DNA from: Aeromicrobium sp. Root344
Lineage (GTDB): Bacteria; Actinomycetota; Actinomycetes; Propionibacteriales; Nocardioidaceae
Direction of reading: 5' to 3'
Length of the DNA: 64,000 nt
Assembly: GCF_001425755.1 (NCBI RefSeq)
Contig: NZ_LMDH01000001.1
Coordinates: 3,680,040-3,744,039, forward strand
Position numbers and translations under genes: made by a program. The stretch's first letter is position 1; each line of letters begins with the position of its first letter. A model generated the notes under the pieces. It was not told the origin of the DNA and searched no databases. It saw only the letters and a program-made list of their open reading frames with translations. Positions 35,664-44,252 of the stretch are shown piece after piece.

Positions 35664-36620
35664 CTAGTGACTGGTCAGACCCTGCAGATGCACGGTTCCC
35701 GACGTGTCGGTCACGGCTGTCACGCGTACGCCGGCGAGCGCGATGACCGATCCGGTACGCACGTCGGTCCAGTCGTCGATGCGCCGTCCGTCGACCGTCG
35801 TGCCGTTGGTGCTGCCCAGGTCCTTGACCTGCCACTGGGTGCCGCTGCGGCGGATCGCCGCGTGGCGATAGGACACCTCGGGCTCCGCGAAGCGCACGGG
35901 GCTCTCGGGCAGGCGGCCCAGCACGGTGCCGCCGAGCGGGATCGGCGTCGCCCGGCCGTCGCGCTCCAGGCTCAGGCCCGCAGCGACGTTCATGGTCGGT
36001 GCGGTGTCCTCGAGGTCGGGCACGAGGGCGGGGAAGTTCATCGTCGCCTCGGGATCGGGCCTCGCCGGCGCCACCGGTTGCCTCGACACCACCGGCAGAT
36101 CGTCGGGCACGATGTCCCACCCCACGGGCGTACGCAACGGCGCTGCGGCGGCAGGCTCGGCGCGGCCGCTCCCCCGTGCCGGCGGCACCCAGCCGGACCG
36201 CAATCCGGGGTCGACCTCGACGACGACCGTGACCTCGTCCGGCAGCGCCCAGCCGGAGCGTTCGGCGTGCGCCAGATAGAGCTTCGCCCCGTCGTCGCCG
36301 AGTCGCTCCAGGTCACCGTCGGGGTCGAGCTTGTCCAGGTCCTCCGGCGCCACGCGCACGGTCAGCTCGGCGAACGCCAGGCGCTCACCGCTCGGCATCA
36401 CGACGTGCTGGCTCGTCAGCGCACGTACGAACCGGCGGCGCAGCACCGCAGCGGAGCCGGTCGGGTACGACACGAGCTTGGCAGCGATCTCGCCAGCGGC
36501 AGCACGCTTGGACTCGACGCCGAAGATGCTCTGCGCGATCCGCAGGCCGGCCCAGACGACCACGACGAAGAGGACGAGGATCAACAGGTTGGAGGCGAGC
36601 GCCGACAGAGTCCCATACAT
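35664..36620 (-). CDS. FHA-domain protein with N-terminal membrane anchor (FhaA/FhaB hybrid)
   Basis: 318 residues from ATG at 36620. One N-terminal helix (LILVLFVVVVWAGLRIAQSIF, about 12-33), then a region like the DUF3662 domain of FhaA (about 40-150, YLAHAERSGWALPDEVTVVVEVDPGLRSGWVP), a Pro-rich linker, and a C-terminal FHA domain (about 220-310) with LGRLPES, SYRHAAIRR and DLGSTNGTTVDG, which binds phosphothreonine. In FhaB the anchor and FHA come without DUF3662; this combines both. Encoded between a kinase and an opposite-strand unknown gene, so it is a likely reader of that kinase's output. Confidence 0.87.
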   Translation of the reverse strand: MYGTLSALASNLLILVLFVVVVWAGLRIAQSIFGVESKRAAAGEIAAKLVSYPTGSAAVLRRRFVRALTSQHVVMPSGERLAFAELTVRVAPEDLDKLDPDGDLERLGDDGAKLYLAHAERSGWALPDEVTVVVEVDPGLRSGWVPPARGSGRAEPAAAAPLRTPVGWDIVPDDLPVVSRQPVAPARPDPEATMNFPALVPDLEDTAPTMNVAAGLSLERDGRATPIPLGGTVLGRLPESPVRFAEPEVSYRHAAIRRSGTQWQVKDLGSTNGTTVDGRRIDDWTDVRTGSVIALAGVRVTAVTDTSGTVHLQGLTSH

Positions 36621-36690
36621 GGCATCATCTTCAGGGTCGCGCGCCGCCGAGGTCGAGCCGCGGCGGAACGCATTCCACGAAGGAGCTCCG

Positions 36691-37434
36691 GTGCTGCACA
36701 TCGCCTGGTCGGCCGGCGAGCAGTACGCGGGCGAGGCGCAGCTCGAGGCGGGTTCGGCCTTCGTGCTGGCGCGACGGATGAACCTGCCGGAGCAGCAGCC
36801 CCTCGTCGCCGAGCGCATCGACGGGTCGGCGTACGTCTTCGTGAGGCTCCCGTACGTCAGCGATCCCGCGCTGGTCATCACCGCGACCGCCGGGCAGCCC
36901 GTCGTGCACCGCGGCCAGCGCGCCAACGGCGCAGTCGTGCAGCTCACCGGCCCGACCGGCGAGTCGACGACGCCGGCGCCGGGCCAGAAGATCTCGTTGA
37001 CCCACAGTGGCACGCGCATCGAGCTGCGCTACCCCGACCTCACGTTCGCCGCCGTCGTCGAGTTCGACCTGCCGGCGCAGCAGCCGGCGGGCTCCGGCAC
37101 GGTGCAGCTCGGCGTCGACTCGCTGCAGCACGAAGACGCCTGGCTGGTCGCGGCGATCGCCGTGGCGCTGTCGCCGGAGCACGGCGTGGTCGCGCACGGC
37201 GAGCTCAAGCGGGCGTTCGCGCTGTGGCGCGGCACCGAGGAGCACAGCGACGGTGCGTTCGACCGCAACGTGCTGCGCCCGGCGCTGGCGTCGCGTGGCC
37301 TCGAGATGCCCGGCCCGCGGCTCAACAAGATCGTCTACCTCGTGGAGCGCTGCCGGCGTACGTCGGAGTTCCCTTCGCGCCTGCTCGAGGACGTACGTGC
37401 GAGGCTGCGCGCCGTCGGCATGGACGTCGCCTAA
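36691..37434 (+). CDS. Hypothetical protein linked to the kinase/FHA group
   Basis: 247 residues starting at GTG 36691 (AAGGAG seven nt upstream). The first half is beta-rich and hydrophilic (VLHIAWSAGEQYAGEAQLEAGSAFVLAR), and the second half is helical with ALWRGTEEHSDGAFDRNVLRPAL and LNKIVYLVERCRRTSEFPSRLLEDVRARL. I do not recognise a family. The second half might be a small winged helix or protein-interaction module. Divergent from the FHA gene (70 nt between starts), so expression may be linked. Confidence 0.7.
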   Translation: MLHIAWSAGEQYAGEAQLEAGSAFVLARRMNLPEQQPLVAERIDGSAYVFVRLPYVSDPALVITATAGQPVVHRGQRANGAVVQLTGPTGESTTPAPGQKISLTHSGTRIELRYPDLTFAAVVEFDLPAQQPAGSGTVQLGVDSLQHEDAWLVAAIAVALSPEHGVVAHGELKRAFALWRGTEEHSDGAFDRNVLRPALASRGLEMPGPRLNKIVYLVERCRRTSEFPSRLLEDVRARLRAVGMDVA

Positions 37435-38174
37435 GCGCCGCGGAGGTCCGCCTCGTACGCCAGCGGGACGGCGAACTTGCGGATGTCGCCGGGGTGGTAC
37501 TCGCGCGCGCTCGGGCTGGTCAGGGCGTTGGTGACGACCGACAGCACCCAGTCGAGGTCGTGCCCGGCGGCCTGCAGCTCGGCCTGGGTGATCAGGACCT
37601 TGGGGACGGGACCCGAGACGCCCTTGACCTCGATGTGGCGCACGCGCGGGCCCTTGGTCGCGGTGATGTCCCACCCGAGGCCGAGCGCGCTGACGTCCTC
37701 GACGATCCAGCCGTCGACCGCGTACTGCCCGCACACGAAGCTCATCGCGATGATCTCGACCGCACGGCTCTCGGTGACGCCGGAGTAGCGCGCATCCAGT
37801 GACTCCCCCGTCGCCGGTTCGTCGGGGAGGTACGAGATCGGGTTGCGGCCGAGCGACTCCGGCGCGTGCTGGTTGACGAACCGGTCGTGGATCGGGTGAC
37901 CCGCGGTCAGCACGCGTCCGTACACGACGCTGCGCATCGACCGCTTGGGCGCCGGCTCGATGCTGGAGATCTCAAGCGCCTGCCGCACGATGCCGTCATA
38001 GCTGAAGATCGCGTAGCGCTCGTCCTGGGCGCGCGGGCCCAGGCGCCAGCACCCGCGGTTGGCCTCGTAGACCTGTGCGTCGGTCATGCCTTCTCGATAA
38101 CCGACGTGTGTGCGACCGAGATCGTCACTCATCGGGTCGACTGCGCGGAGCTCCCCCAAGCGAATGTGCAGCAT
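37431..38174 (-). CDS. DUF3883 (NOV-C) domain protein
   Basis: 247 residues from ATG at 38174; TATCCT lies six nt upstream (38181-38186 on the complement), so the mRNA is probably leaderless. The C-terminal 100 residues carry the NOV-C/DUF3883 signature: LGLGWDITATKGPRVRHIEVK with D and E-V-K of a PD-(D/E)xK-type nuclease core, then VLITQAELQAA and DLDWVLSVVTNAL. The domain occurs in many restriction and anti-phage proteins. The N-terminal part is unknown. It overlaps the stop of the convergent gene by 4 nt. Confidence 0.8.
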   Translation of the reverse strand: MLHIRLGELRAVDPMSDDLGRTHVGYREGMTDAQVYEANRGCWRLGPRAQDERYAIFSYDGIVRQALEISSIEPAPKRSMRSVVYGRVLTAGHPIHDRFVNQHAPESLGRNPISYLPDEPATGESLDARYSGVTESRAVEIIAMSFVCGQYAVDGWIVEDVSALGLGWDITATKGPRVRHIEVKGVSGPVPKVLITQAELQAAGHDLDWVLSVVTNALTSPSAREYHPGDIRKFAVPLAYEADLRGA

Positions 38175-38253
38175 CGGGTCAGGATAGGGCCCTCCGGAAC
38201 AGCCCGTCACCCCGGGATGCCTGTCATCTCGGGAAAATACGTCGCCGGAGCGG

Positions 38254-38895
38254 TCAGCAGCCGTCGCGCATGAGGCCCGGCTGGGCGTTCTTGGTGATCT
38301 CGACGAACGTCACCGGATCGCTGTCCTTGAGCTGGTCCACCGTGGCGTCGAAGAGGTAGCCGATCCAGCCCCCGGTCTGCGGGTCGTACTCGTAGAGGCC
38401 GGACTGGCTGTAGCCCGCCTCGACCGGCTTGCCGTCCTCGATCGCGGCGCGCACCTCGCCGTACGTGCTGCCGACGCCGAGCCCGTCCTCGGTGCGCGGT
38501 GCCTTGTCGCGGATGCCGATCGAGGAGATCTCGCCGTTGCCGAGCGTCCCCACGTCGACCAGGTCGCCGTACGTCTTCTTCCACGTCAGCGGCAGGACCG
38601 GGCAGCCGTCGACCGGCGGCGGGGTGTCGGCGTCGAACAGGCCGGTCGCCAACGCCTCCTTCTTGCTCATGCCGATGCGGACATCGCCGAGACGGCCGGG
38701 CGAGATGACCATGTCCTTGAGCGTGGCCGGCGCGGCCCTGGTGGGCGGGGTCGCAATGGTCTTGTACGTCCCTTTGTCGTCGTCGGCCGCGGCGGCTGGG
38801 GTGTTGGTGGTGAGGGCGTTGGCCAGCACGCCGGCGCCAATGCCACCTGCGACACTGACGCCCAGCACGAGGGCGGCGATCTGCTTCTTCATCAT
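38254..38895 (-). CDS. Exported protein of unknown function, downstream of the sigma factor
   Basis: 213 residues. MMKKQIAALVLGVSVAGGIGAGVLANAL is a signal peptide or single anchor. A low-complexity PAAAADDD linker follows, then a beta-rich domain with LGDVRIGMSKKEALATGLF and GLGVGSTYGEVRAAIEDG, two copies of a bacterial fold that often appears in secreted actinobacterial proteins (BLIP/DUF4124-like repeat of about 70 residues). One Cys in each of CPVLPL and the final GC could form a disulfide. Starts 28 nt after the ECF gene, same strand, so probably its target or partner. Confidence 0.7.
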   Translation of the reverse strand: MMKKQIAALVLGVSVAGGIGAGVLANALTTNTPAAAADDDKGTYKTIATPPTRAAPATLKDMVISPGRLGDVRIGMSKKEALATGLFDADTPPPVDGCPVLPLTWKKTYGDLVDVGTLGNGEISSIGIRDKAPRTEDGLGVGSTYGEVRAAIEDGKPVEAGYSQSGLYEYDPQTGGWIGYLFDATVDQLKDSDPVTFVEITKNAQPGLMRDGC

Positions 38896-38922
38896 GGTGT
38901 GGCTCCGATCATGGACGACGTG

Positions 38923-39501
38923 TCACAGATCAGATGCACGAAGTGCGGAAATAGTTGCCGCCGACGGCTCCAGCGACTCGCGGATGTGCCGGCGGGCGGT
39001 GTGAATGCGCGCCTTCACGGTGCCGACCGGCGTCTCGGTGAGCGCCGCGATCTCGTCGTACGGCAGCGACCCCAGGTCGCGCAGCACGAACGCCTGGACC
39101 GCCGCGGGGTGGTCGCGTTCGAGCTGCTCGAGGGCGTCGAGCAGGTCGAGCCGGGTGCCGGCGATGACGCTCGTCGTGCGGGGGTCGGGCGGATCGGCGA
39201 CCACGTCCGGGGTGGTGTCGGTGAACCGGCGGCGCATCGAGCGATAAGTCATCCGCGCCGAGTTCGTGGCGATCACGGTGACCCAGCCGGCGAACGAGCC
39301 GCGGCCCGTGAAGTCACCCAGGCGCGTGGCGATCGTCATGAGCGCCTCCTGCGTCGCCTCCTCGGCGTCCTGCCGGTAGGGCAGGAACTTCGCGCAGCGC
39401 CGCAGCACCAGCGGACGTACGGCGGCGAGCAGGTCATCCATGGCGTACGCCTCGCCGGCGCGTGCCCGCGCGACGAGATCGTCCCACCCGCTCGTGTCCA
39501 T
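38923..39501 (-). CDS. ECF-type RNA polymerase sigma factor
   Basis: 192 residues from ATG at 39501 (AGGAAG upstream); an in-frame ATG at 39528 would bring the two divergent starts within 11 nt. Sigma-2 region about 15-90: LPYRQDAEEATQEALMTIATRL is the 2.2 region and FTGRGSFAGWVTVIATN the 2.4 region. Sigma-4 about 130-180: LPYDEIAALTETPVGTVKARIHTARRHIR is the helix-turn-helix that reads the -35. No zinc-binding anti-sigma gene is next to it; instead a Ser/Thr kinase lies divergently with 37 nt between the starts, suggesting regulation by phosphorylation. Confidence 0.88.
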   Translation of the reverse strand: MDTSGWDDLVARARAGEAYAMDDLLAAVRPLVLRRCAKFLPYRQDAEEATQEALMTIATRLGDFTGRGSFAGWVTVIATNSARMTYRSMRRRFTDTTPDVVADPPDPRTTSVIAGTRLDLLDALEQLERDHPAAVQAFVLRDLGSLPYDEIAALTETPVGTVKARIHTARRHIRESLEPSAATISALRASDL

Positions 39502-39538
39502 GCTCACCGCTTCCTGTGCGTCGTCCATACTTTCGGTG

Positions 39539-40444
39539 ATGAAGCACATCGGACGCTACCGCCTGGATCGCATCCATGGCTCCGGCGCGTTCGCCACAGT
39601 GTGGCAGGGGTTCGACACCGAGCTCGAGATCACCGTCGCCGTCAAGGTGCTGGCCGAGAACTGGGCGCACCAGGTCGACGTACGGGAGCGGTTCCTCGAC
39701 GAGGCCAGGCTGCTGCGGAGGCTCAGCAGTGATCGTGTGGTGCGCGTGTACGACGTCGGTACGCACGACGGTCAGCCGTTCTTCGTCATGGACTTCGCCA
39801 CCGGCGGCACACTCGCCGACCGCGTCGACGGCTCCCTGGCGCCCGATCGCGCGCTCGACCTCGCCGCCCAGTCGGCCCGCTCGGTGCAGGTGCTGCACGA
39901 CGCCGGCGTCATCCACCGCGACATCAAGCCCAGCAACCTGCTGGTCGACATCGACCGCGACGGCCACGAGCGCGTCGTGGTCGCCGACCTCGGCAGCGCC
40001 AAGCGACTCGCCGAGGCCAGCGGCATCACCGTCACGACCGGCACGCCGTCCTACATGGCGCCGGAGCAGGCCCTCGGTCGCGGCATCGACGAGCGAAGCG
40101 ACATCTATGCGCTCGGTGTCGTCACGTACGTCCTACTGACCGGCACGCTCCCCTATGACATCAGCGACCCGATCGCGCTCATCACGCGCAAGGCGTCGGA
40201 CCGTCCCGGCCGGCTGCCGGCGGAGCACCGGGAAGCCCTCAACTCGGTCCTCGCCCGAGCCATGGCGCTCGAGCCCGACGGTCGGCCGCGGAGCGCCGAG
40301 GAGCTGGCCTCCGCGCTCGACCGCGTCGCCGCTGGTGAGGGCGACATCGGCGCGGCTTCTGGTTGGCCGACTCGGGTCATCGTCGCGCTGTCGGCGGGAC
40401 TGTTCGTCGCCTGCGGCGCGGTGACCTGGCTCGTGGTGCGCTGA
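39539..40444 (+). CDS. Ser/Thr protein kinase, divergent from the ECF sigma gene
   Basis: 301 residues from ATG at 39539. Kinase domain about 5-260: Gly loop IHGSGAFATV, Lys36 (VAVK), HRDIKPSN with Asp128, DLG (not DFG) at 150-152, TGTPSYMAPEQ activation segment, and RGIDERSDIYALGVV. A single C-terminal membrane helix (about 278-298) places the kinase on the inner face of the membrane with no extracellular domain. The start region overlaps the promoter of the sigma gene, so the two must share control. Confidence 0.9.
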   Translation: MKHIGRYRLDRIHGSGAFATVWQGFDTELEITVAVKVLAENWAHQVDVRERFLDEARLLRRLSSDRVVRVYDVGTHDGQPFFVMDFATGGTLADRVDGSLAPDRALDLAAQSARSVQVLHDAGVIHRDIKPSNLLVDIDRDGHERVVVADLGSAKRLAEASGITVTTGTPSYMAPEQALGRGIDERSDIYALGVVTYVLLTGTLPYDISDPIALITRKASDRPGRLPAEHREALNSVLARAMALEPDGRPRSAEELASALDRVAAGEGDIGAASGWPTRVIVALSAGLFVACGAVTWLVVR

Positions 40445-40447
40445 GCC

Positions 40448-40813
40448 TCAGCGCTTGCGGTCGGCGACGATCGCGGCGACGTTGAGCGCGGCCCAGCCGA
40501 CGGTGACTGCGAGCACCTTGGCCTTGCGGGCCGTGGACGTCGCCTCGTTGGTGAACAGCGCCGAGTCGGTCAGGTCGAACACGACGCGGCCCATCATCGC
40601 TTGCTCGCGGGCCTGCGCCGTCGGAGCCGCCAGCGCCAGCCCGCTGACGACCAAGTCGCGTACGCCGAACGTACGCGCGGCGATGTCGTAGTCGGGCTGC
40701 TTCAGCGGGCTCGCGGTGATCGCGTTGCCGAGGTGGCGGGGCTTGGCGAGCGCGAACACGGAGTAGGCGGCGGTGGCGACGGAGATCAGGGCGCTGTAGC
40801 TCGGCTTCTTCAT
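40448..40813 (-). CDS. Small hydrophobic protein of unknown function
   Basis: 121 residues. MKKPSYSALISVATAAYSVFALAKPRHLG opens with a hydrophobic stretch, FGVRDLVVSGLALAAPT carries the FxxRDxxxGxxxxAxP pattern of DUF4267-type membrane proteins, and a second helix near the C-terminus (KVLAVTVGWAALNVAAIVAD) is followed by RKR. TAGCGT is six nt before the ATG (complement of 40820-40825), indicating a leaderless mRNA. Convergent with the kinase gene, three nt between the stops. Confidence 0.65.
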   Translation of the reverse strand: MKKPSYSALISVATAAYSVFALAKPRHLGNAITASPLKQPDYDIAARTFGVRDLVVSGLALAAPTAQAREQAMMGRVVFDLTDSALFTNEATSTARKAKVLAVTVGWAALNVAAIVADRKR

Positions 40814-40925
40814 GCCCCGACGCTAGGCGAGGCGAACCGGGCTCGCACGGTGAGTTCGTGTGGGAGGGTCACAGAGCTCGTTGAGCCACTCCGATCCAAG
40901 AACGAGGCCCGCTATCGTCCCGCAT

Positions 40926-41693
40926 ATGACGGTGAGTTGGGGAATCGACATGAGCACGGCCCTGCCTAGCGTGGGCGTTGCCTCATTGACGTGGCACACC
41001 GCCGCCCCAGCTACATTGAGCGTTCACACGGTCACAAAAAACGACGGCGTCGCCGAATATCTGTCTCAGGCCCTGGCAGACCCGACAGCCGTCGTCGCGG
41101 TGGACGTTCCGTTCGGCTGGCCTAGCGGATTTGCGAAGTTCCTCGCCTTGCATGCACAAGGCCCGACGCCTTTGCCAGAACCCAACGGACGTTCCGCCTG
41201 GAGTGCGCTCGCCGGTAGGGAGACCGACCGTCAGGTGCGTGAAGCCGTCAAGATTCAGGGCTTGAGCGTCTCGTTCGACAAGCTCGGTGCCACAGCCGCC
41301 ATGTGGTCCGAGATCGAGTTCGGCCTCCTAGCGACGATGGGACATCGATTGGATCGCTCCGGCATCACAGGACCCATCGTCGAGACGTGGCCACGAGCCG
41401 CCTGGAGCCGGTTCGTAGGCAGAAGCGAGAATCCCGCAAAACTCACCCCTACCAAGTTTGAAGAAGCGCTCGAGCACGTCGTGGATTTCAAGTCACCGTC
41501 GTGGCGCGCCTATCCTGAGGCGCGACGCGAGCACGCCCAAGACGCGATCGTCTGCGCACTTGTCGCCCGGGCAAGACAGCTCGACCAAACAGATCTGCCG
41601 AAGACCATGGACACAACCACTCTCGCCCGGTCAGAGGGTTGGATTCATATTGCGAAATTGGGCATATCGCTATCCGCCCTCATCCCAGAATGA
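40926..41693 (+). CDS. DUF429 domain protein
   Basis: 255 residues from ATG at 40926; TATCGT (40913-40918) lies seven nt before it. The DUF429 (PF04250) RNase-H-like fold is visible as SWGIDMSTALP with an early Asp, AVVAVDVPFGWP with the second acidic residue, IVETWPRAAWSRFVG, and EHAQDAIVCALVARARQL with the third Asp. Three carboxylates on such a fold suggest a nuclease, not shown in the family. GC is visibly lower than the surroundings. The GIY-YIG gene follows after seven nt, so they are co-transcribed. Confidence 0.75.
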   Translation: MTVSWGIDMSTALPSVGVASLTWHTAAPATLSVHTVTKNDGVAEYLSQALADPTAVVAVDVPFGWPSGFAKFLALHAQGPTPLPEPNGRSAWSALAGRETDRQVREAVKIQGLSVSFDKLGATAAMWSEIEFGLLATMGHRLDRSGITGPIVETWPRAAWSRFVGRSENPAKLTPTKFEEALEHVVDFKSPSWRAYPEARREHAQDAIVCALVARARQLDQTDLPKTMDTTTLARSEGWIHIAKLGISLSALIPE

Positions 41694-41700
41694 GGATTCG

Positions 41701-42195
41701 ATGACGGACCCGAGAGGGGAGTCGATGGACTGGACAGTAGGCGCGCTTCAGGCGGCCGGGTTCGAAGGATTCGTTCCGCTCCTAACGCTGAATCTCCCTG
41801 AGGTGCCAGACGAGCCGGGGGTCTACTGCGTCGTGCGCCCCGATTCAGATGCTGTCCAGTTTCTCGAAGAGTCTGTCGCTGGTTGGTGGAAAGACAGAGA
41901 CCCGAGCGTGACCGCACAAGTTCTGGAAGAGGCGTGGATTGAGGGGCCCGCCGTCGTATACATCGGCAAGGCTTCAGCCTCTCTGCGTCAACGATTGCGG
42001 CCATACCGAAGGATCGGGGAAGGCTACAAAGCCGCTCATTGGGGCGGGCGATACATCTGGCAGCTCGCTGACCACCGATCGCTGCTGGTTTGTTGGCGAA
42101 CCGAAGCCGATGATGCCGCCGTGGTGGAGTCTCGATTGATCGCAGAGTTCCGGACCGCATATGGAGACCGACCGTTCGCGAATCTCGTCAAGTGA
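41701..42195 (+). CDS. GIY-YIG-like nuclease domain protein
   Basis: 164 residues; GAGG precedes the ATG. The GIY-YIG pattern is complete: GVY at 40-42, VVYIGKASASLRQRLRPYRR at about 85-104 with YIGK and catalytic-type Arg residues, a Gly/Trp stretch at 113-120, Glu143 in VESRLI (metal ligand), and Asn161 at the end. The motif spacing is wider than in homing endonucleases, with a 45-residue insert before YIGK. It forms a two-gene unit with the DUF429 protein. A DNA-cutting role is inferred from the fold. Confidence 0.75.
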   Translation: MTDPRGESMDWTVGALQAAGFEGFVPLLTLNLPEVPDEPGVYCVVRPDSDAVQFLEESVAGWWKDRDPSVTAQVLEEAWIEGPAVVYIGKASASLRQRLRPYRRIGEGYKAAHWGGRYIWQLADHRSLLVCWRTEADDAAVVESRLIAEFRTAYGDRPFANLVK

Positions 42196-42231
42196 ACCTC
42201 GAGCAGTTTTCACGTCTGGCAGGCTTTGCAC

Positions 42232-42891
42232 GTGAATCAGCCGAAACTTGAGACCGGCCGTGCATTTTGGGCTGCCGCCGTTGTACTCGCACTCACACTC
42301 ATCCAACTTCTCGTGGGTACGTTCGCCGGGCTCGACCAGTTCGACGGCAAGGGATTCGGCTATCGGCTGCTCGCCTATCCCCTGCTGATGGTGATCGTCC
42401 CCGCCGTGTGGATCTGGCGGCGGCAAAAGTCCTTGATCCCCGAGTCCCGGTCCTTGAGCCTGTCGAAAGGACGCTCACCTGAGGACATCCCTTGGGGCGC
42501 GTTTGCCCTGATCATGGCGCCGTTCCTCGTCGACGTCTCCGGCAACACCGTCGACCTCTATGACTCGGTGGACTGGTGGGACAACGCCAACCACTTCTTC
42601 AACTGGATGCTGCTGCTCTGGGGCTGCGGCCTGCTGCTGCGCCTCGTCTGGACCGGTCCGGCGTGGGGCCTCATCCTCACGATCACCGGGCTCGGCGCGA
42701 TCCTGGCTGTCGGCTGGGAGCTCGGCGAGTGGTACACCTTCATCCGCCGAGGCACCGAGCTCGACGGCGCGTACGAGGACACGCTCAGCGACGAGCTGCT
42801 GGGCACGCTCGGCGCTCTGGTCGCGGCACTGATCGTCGGCCGCAAGCACAAGGCGGACCAGCACGTCGAGGACGTCGCGTCCGTCGTCTGA
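42232..42891 (+). CDS. DUF2238/YjdF-like membrane protein with inserted repeat peptide
   Basis: 219 residues starting at GTG 42232 (weak -10 CAGGCT six nt upstream); TTG at 42226 is possible. About five helices. DWWDNANHFFNWMLLLWGCGLLLRL and WELGEWYTFIRRGTELDGAYEDTLSDELLGTLGA match the DUF2238-like family, whose conserved His/Asp/Glu residues line the membrane. Between the second helix and PEDIPWG the codons for RSLSLSKGR come from a dispersed DNA repeat (42450-42472), so this loop is an insertion relative to relatives. Confidence 0.75.
   Translation: MNQPKLETGRAFWAAAVVLALTLIQLLVGTFAGLDQFDGKGFGYRLLAYPLLMVIVPAVWIWRRQKSLIPESRSLSLSKGRSPEDIPWGAFALIMAPFLVDVSGNTVDLYDSVDWWDNANHFFNWMLLLWGCGLLLRLVWTGPAWGLILTITGLGAILAVGWELGEWYTFIRRGTELDGAYEDTLSDELLGTLGALVAALIVGRKHKADQHVEDVASVV
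42450..42472 (-). repeat. Dispersed repeat, copy within the membrane protein gene
   Basis: Reverse-strand core TTTCGACAGGCTCAA exactly matches the consensus, flanked by GTCC and GGAC. It is translated in the sense of the host gene as SLSLSKG. Confidence 0.9.
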
Positions 42892-42938
42892 CGACAAGCC
42901 CGCGTCCGGGCATGCCGAATGGGCCCGGCGAGACGGGC

Positions 42939-44252
42939 TCAGGCGGCGGTTGAGGTGGAGAAGTCGGCGCGGAATCGTGAGTTCCGCAATGGCCTTCGCC
43001 TAGGGTCGATCGACGCTGGTGGGATGTATTCGGGATAGCCGTCTTCGGCGAACCTGATCTCCCATTCGTCAGCGTGCACCACCCGATGGTGATGAGCGCA
43101 GATCAGGACGATGTCACCCAGATCGGTGGCGCCACCCTTGGCCCAGTGCTTGCGGGCGTGGTGACCGACGCACCATGACGGCGGCCGATCGCACCCAGGG
43201 AAGCTGCAGCCACGATCGCGCTTCTCGGCGGCGCGTCGCTGGGCCCGGTTGAACAGACGCTGCTCCCGACCACAGTCGAGCGGCAGAGGCTTGCCGTTGA
43301 AGACCATCGGCAGCAGCCCGTGCTCGCATGCCATCCGGCGAGCCTCGAAGACCGAGATCCGGCAGCCGGTGGAGAGCGTGCCTGCCTTGAGTCCGTCGAT
43401 CAGGCTCTTGAGGTCGATGTTGACCGTCACGGTCACGCCAACACCGGCAGTGTCGGGAAGCTTGTCGGCCGGCAGGTGCTCGATCAGGGTGCAGAACGCA
43501 CTCGCCATCTGCTGACCATAGGTCGGCTTGTCGTCGAGGACCGCCATCGCCGGGTCGTCCTCGGCCTTCTTGATCTGCGGCGCGTTGAGTGCCTCCAGCG
43601 CGTTCTTGAGCATCTCGCCCTGCGCCTCGGGGATGACGAACTCGCCCTTGTAGGTGCCGTCCTTACGGTCGGCCATCCAGAAGTAGGAGTTCTTGCGTGC
43701 CCTGGCCTCGCGCTGCGCGAGGGTCTCGTTCTCGTGCGCATCGACATCGTCGGGTGCGAAGGTCTCGGTGATGCGGTCGGCCCGGCGACTCAGATCCTTC
43801 AGGCTGAGCTTCTTGGCGTCGTCGAGCAGCTGCGTCTCGCATCCCTCTCGCTGCGCGTCGGTCGGGTCGCCGGGCAAGTCCTTGACCTTGTCGGCGATCA
43901 GCTCAGCCTGCGCGAGCGACACCTCGCCACGGGCCAGCGCCTGCTGGGTCGCCGACACGTCCTCGAGCTTCTTGGCCTGCTTGAGCAGCCTGGCCGCTGC
44001 AGTGGGATCGCCGCCGAAGCCGTTGGCGATCATCGCGCCGGTCGATGTCGCGCCGATCGTCGACGCCGCCTCCGAGCGGTCCGCCGCCGCGGCCGCTGCC
44101 AGCTGGTGCGCCTTGACCCGCGACTCCAACCGGCCGAGCGCCTCGCACGCGGCAATCTGCTCGCGAGGGCTCATGTTGTCGTAGGTGTCGAGATCGATCG
44201 CATCCAGCAGCCGCGCGACATCCGCGAGGGTGGGAGAGATCGACTCGAACAT
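42939..44252 (-). CDS. DUF222 / HNH endonuclease (13E12 family)
   Basis: 437 residues. N-terminal DUF222 region (about 20-300), helical with many Lys/Glu, followed by a C-terminal HNH domain: CSFPGCDRPPSWCVGHHARKHWAKGG with the two Cys and first His, then LICAHHHRVVHADEW with the second His and Asn-equivalent. The family is dispersed in many copies through actinobacterial genomes (13E12 repeats of M. tuberculosis). It has all HNH residues and so may be active. Its direction opposes the membrane protein gene. Confidence 0.92.
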   Translation of the reverse strand: MFESISPTLADVARLLDAIDLDTYDNMSPREQIAACEALGRLESRVKAHQLAAAAAADRSEAASTIGATSTGAMIANGFGGDPTAAARLLKQAKKLEDVSATQQALARGEVSLAQAELIADKVKDLPGDPTDAQREGCETQLLDDAKKLSLKDLSRRADRITETFAPDDVDAHENETLAQREARARKNSYFWMADRKDGTYKGEFVIPEAQGEMLKNALEALNAPQIKKAEDDPAMAVLDDKPTYGQQMASAFCTLIEHLPADKLPDTAGVGVTVTVNIDLKSLIDGLKAGTLSTGCRISVFEARRMACEHGLLPMVFNGKPLPLDCGREQRLFNRAQRRAAEKRDRGCSFPGCDRPPSWCVGHHARKHWAKGGATDLGDIVLICAHHHRVVHADEWEIRFAEDGYPEYIPPASIDPRRRPLRNSRFRADFSTSTAA

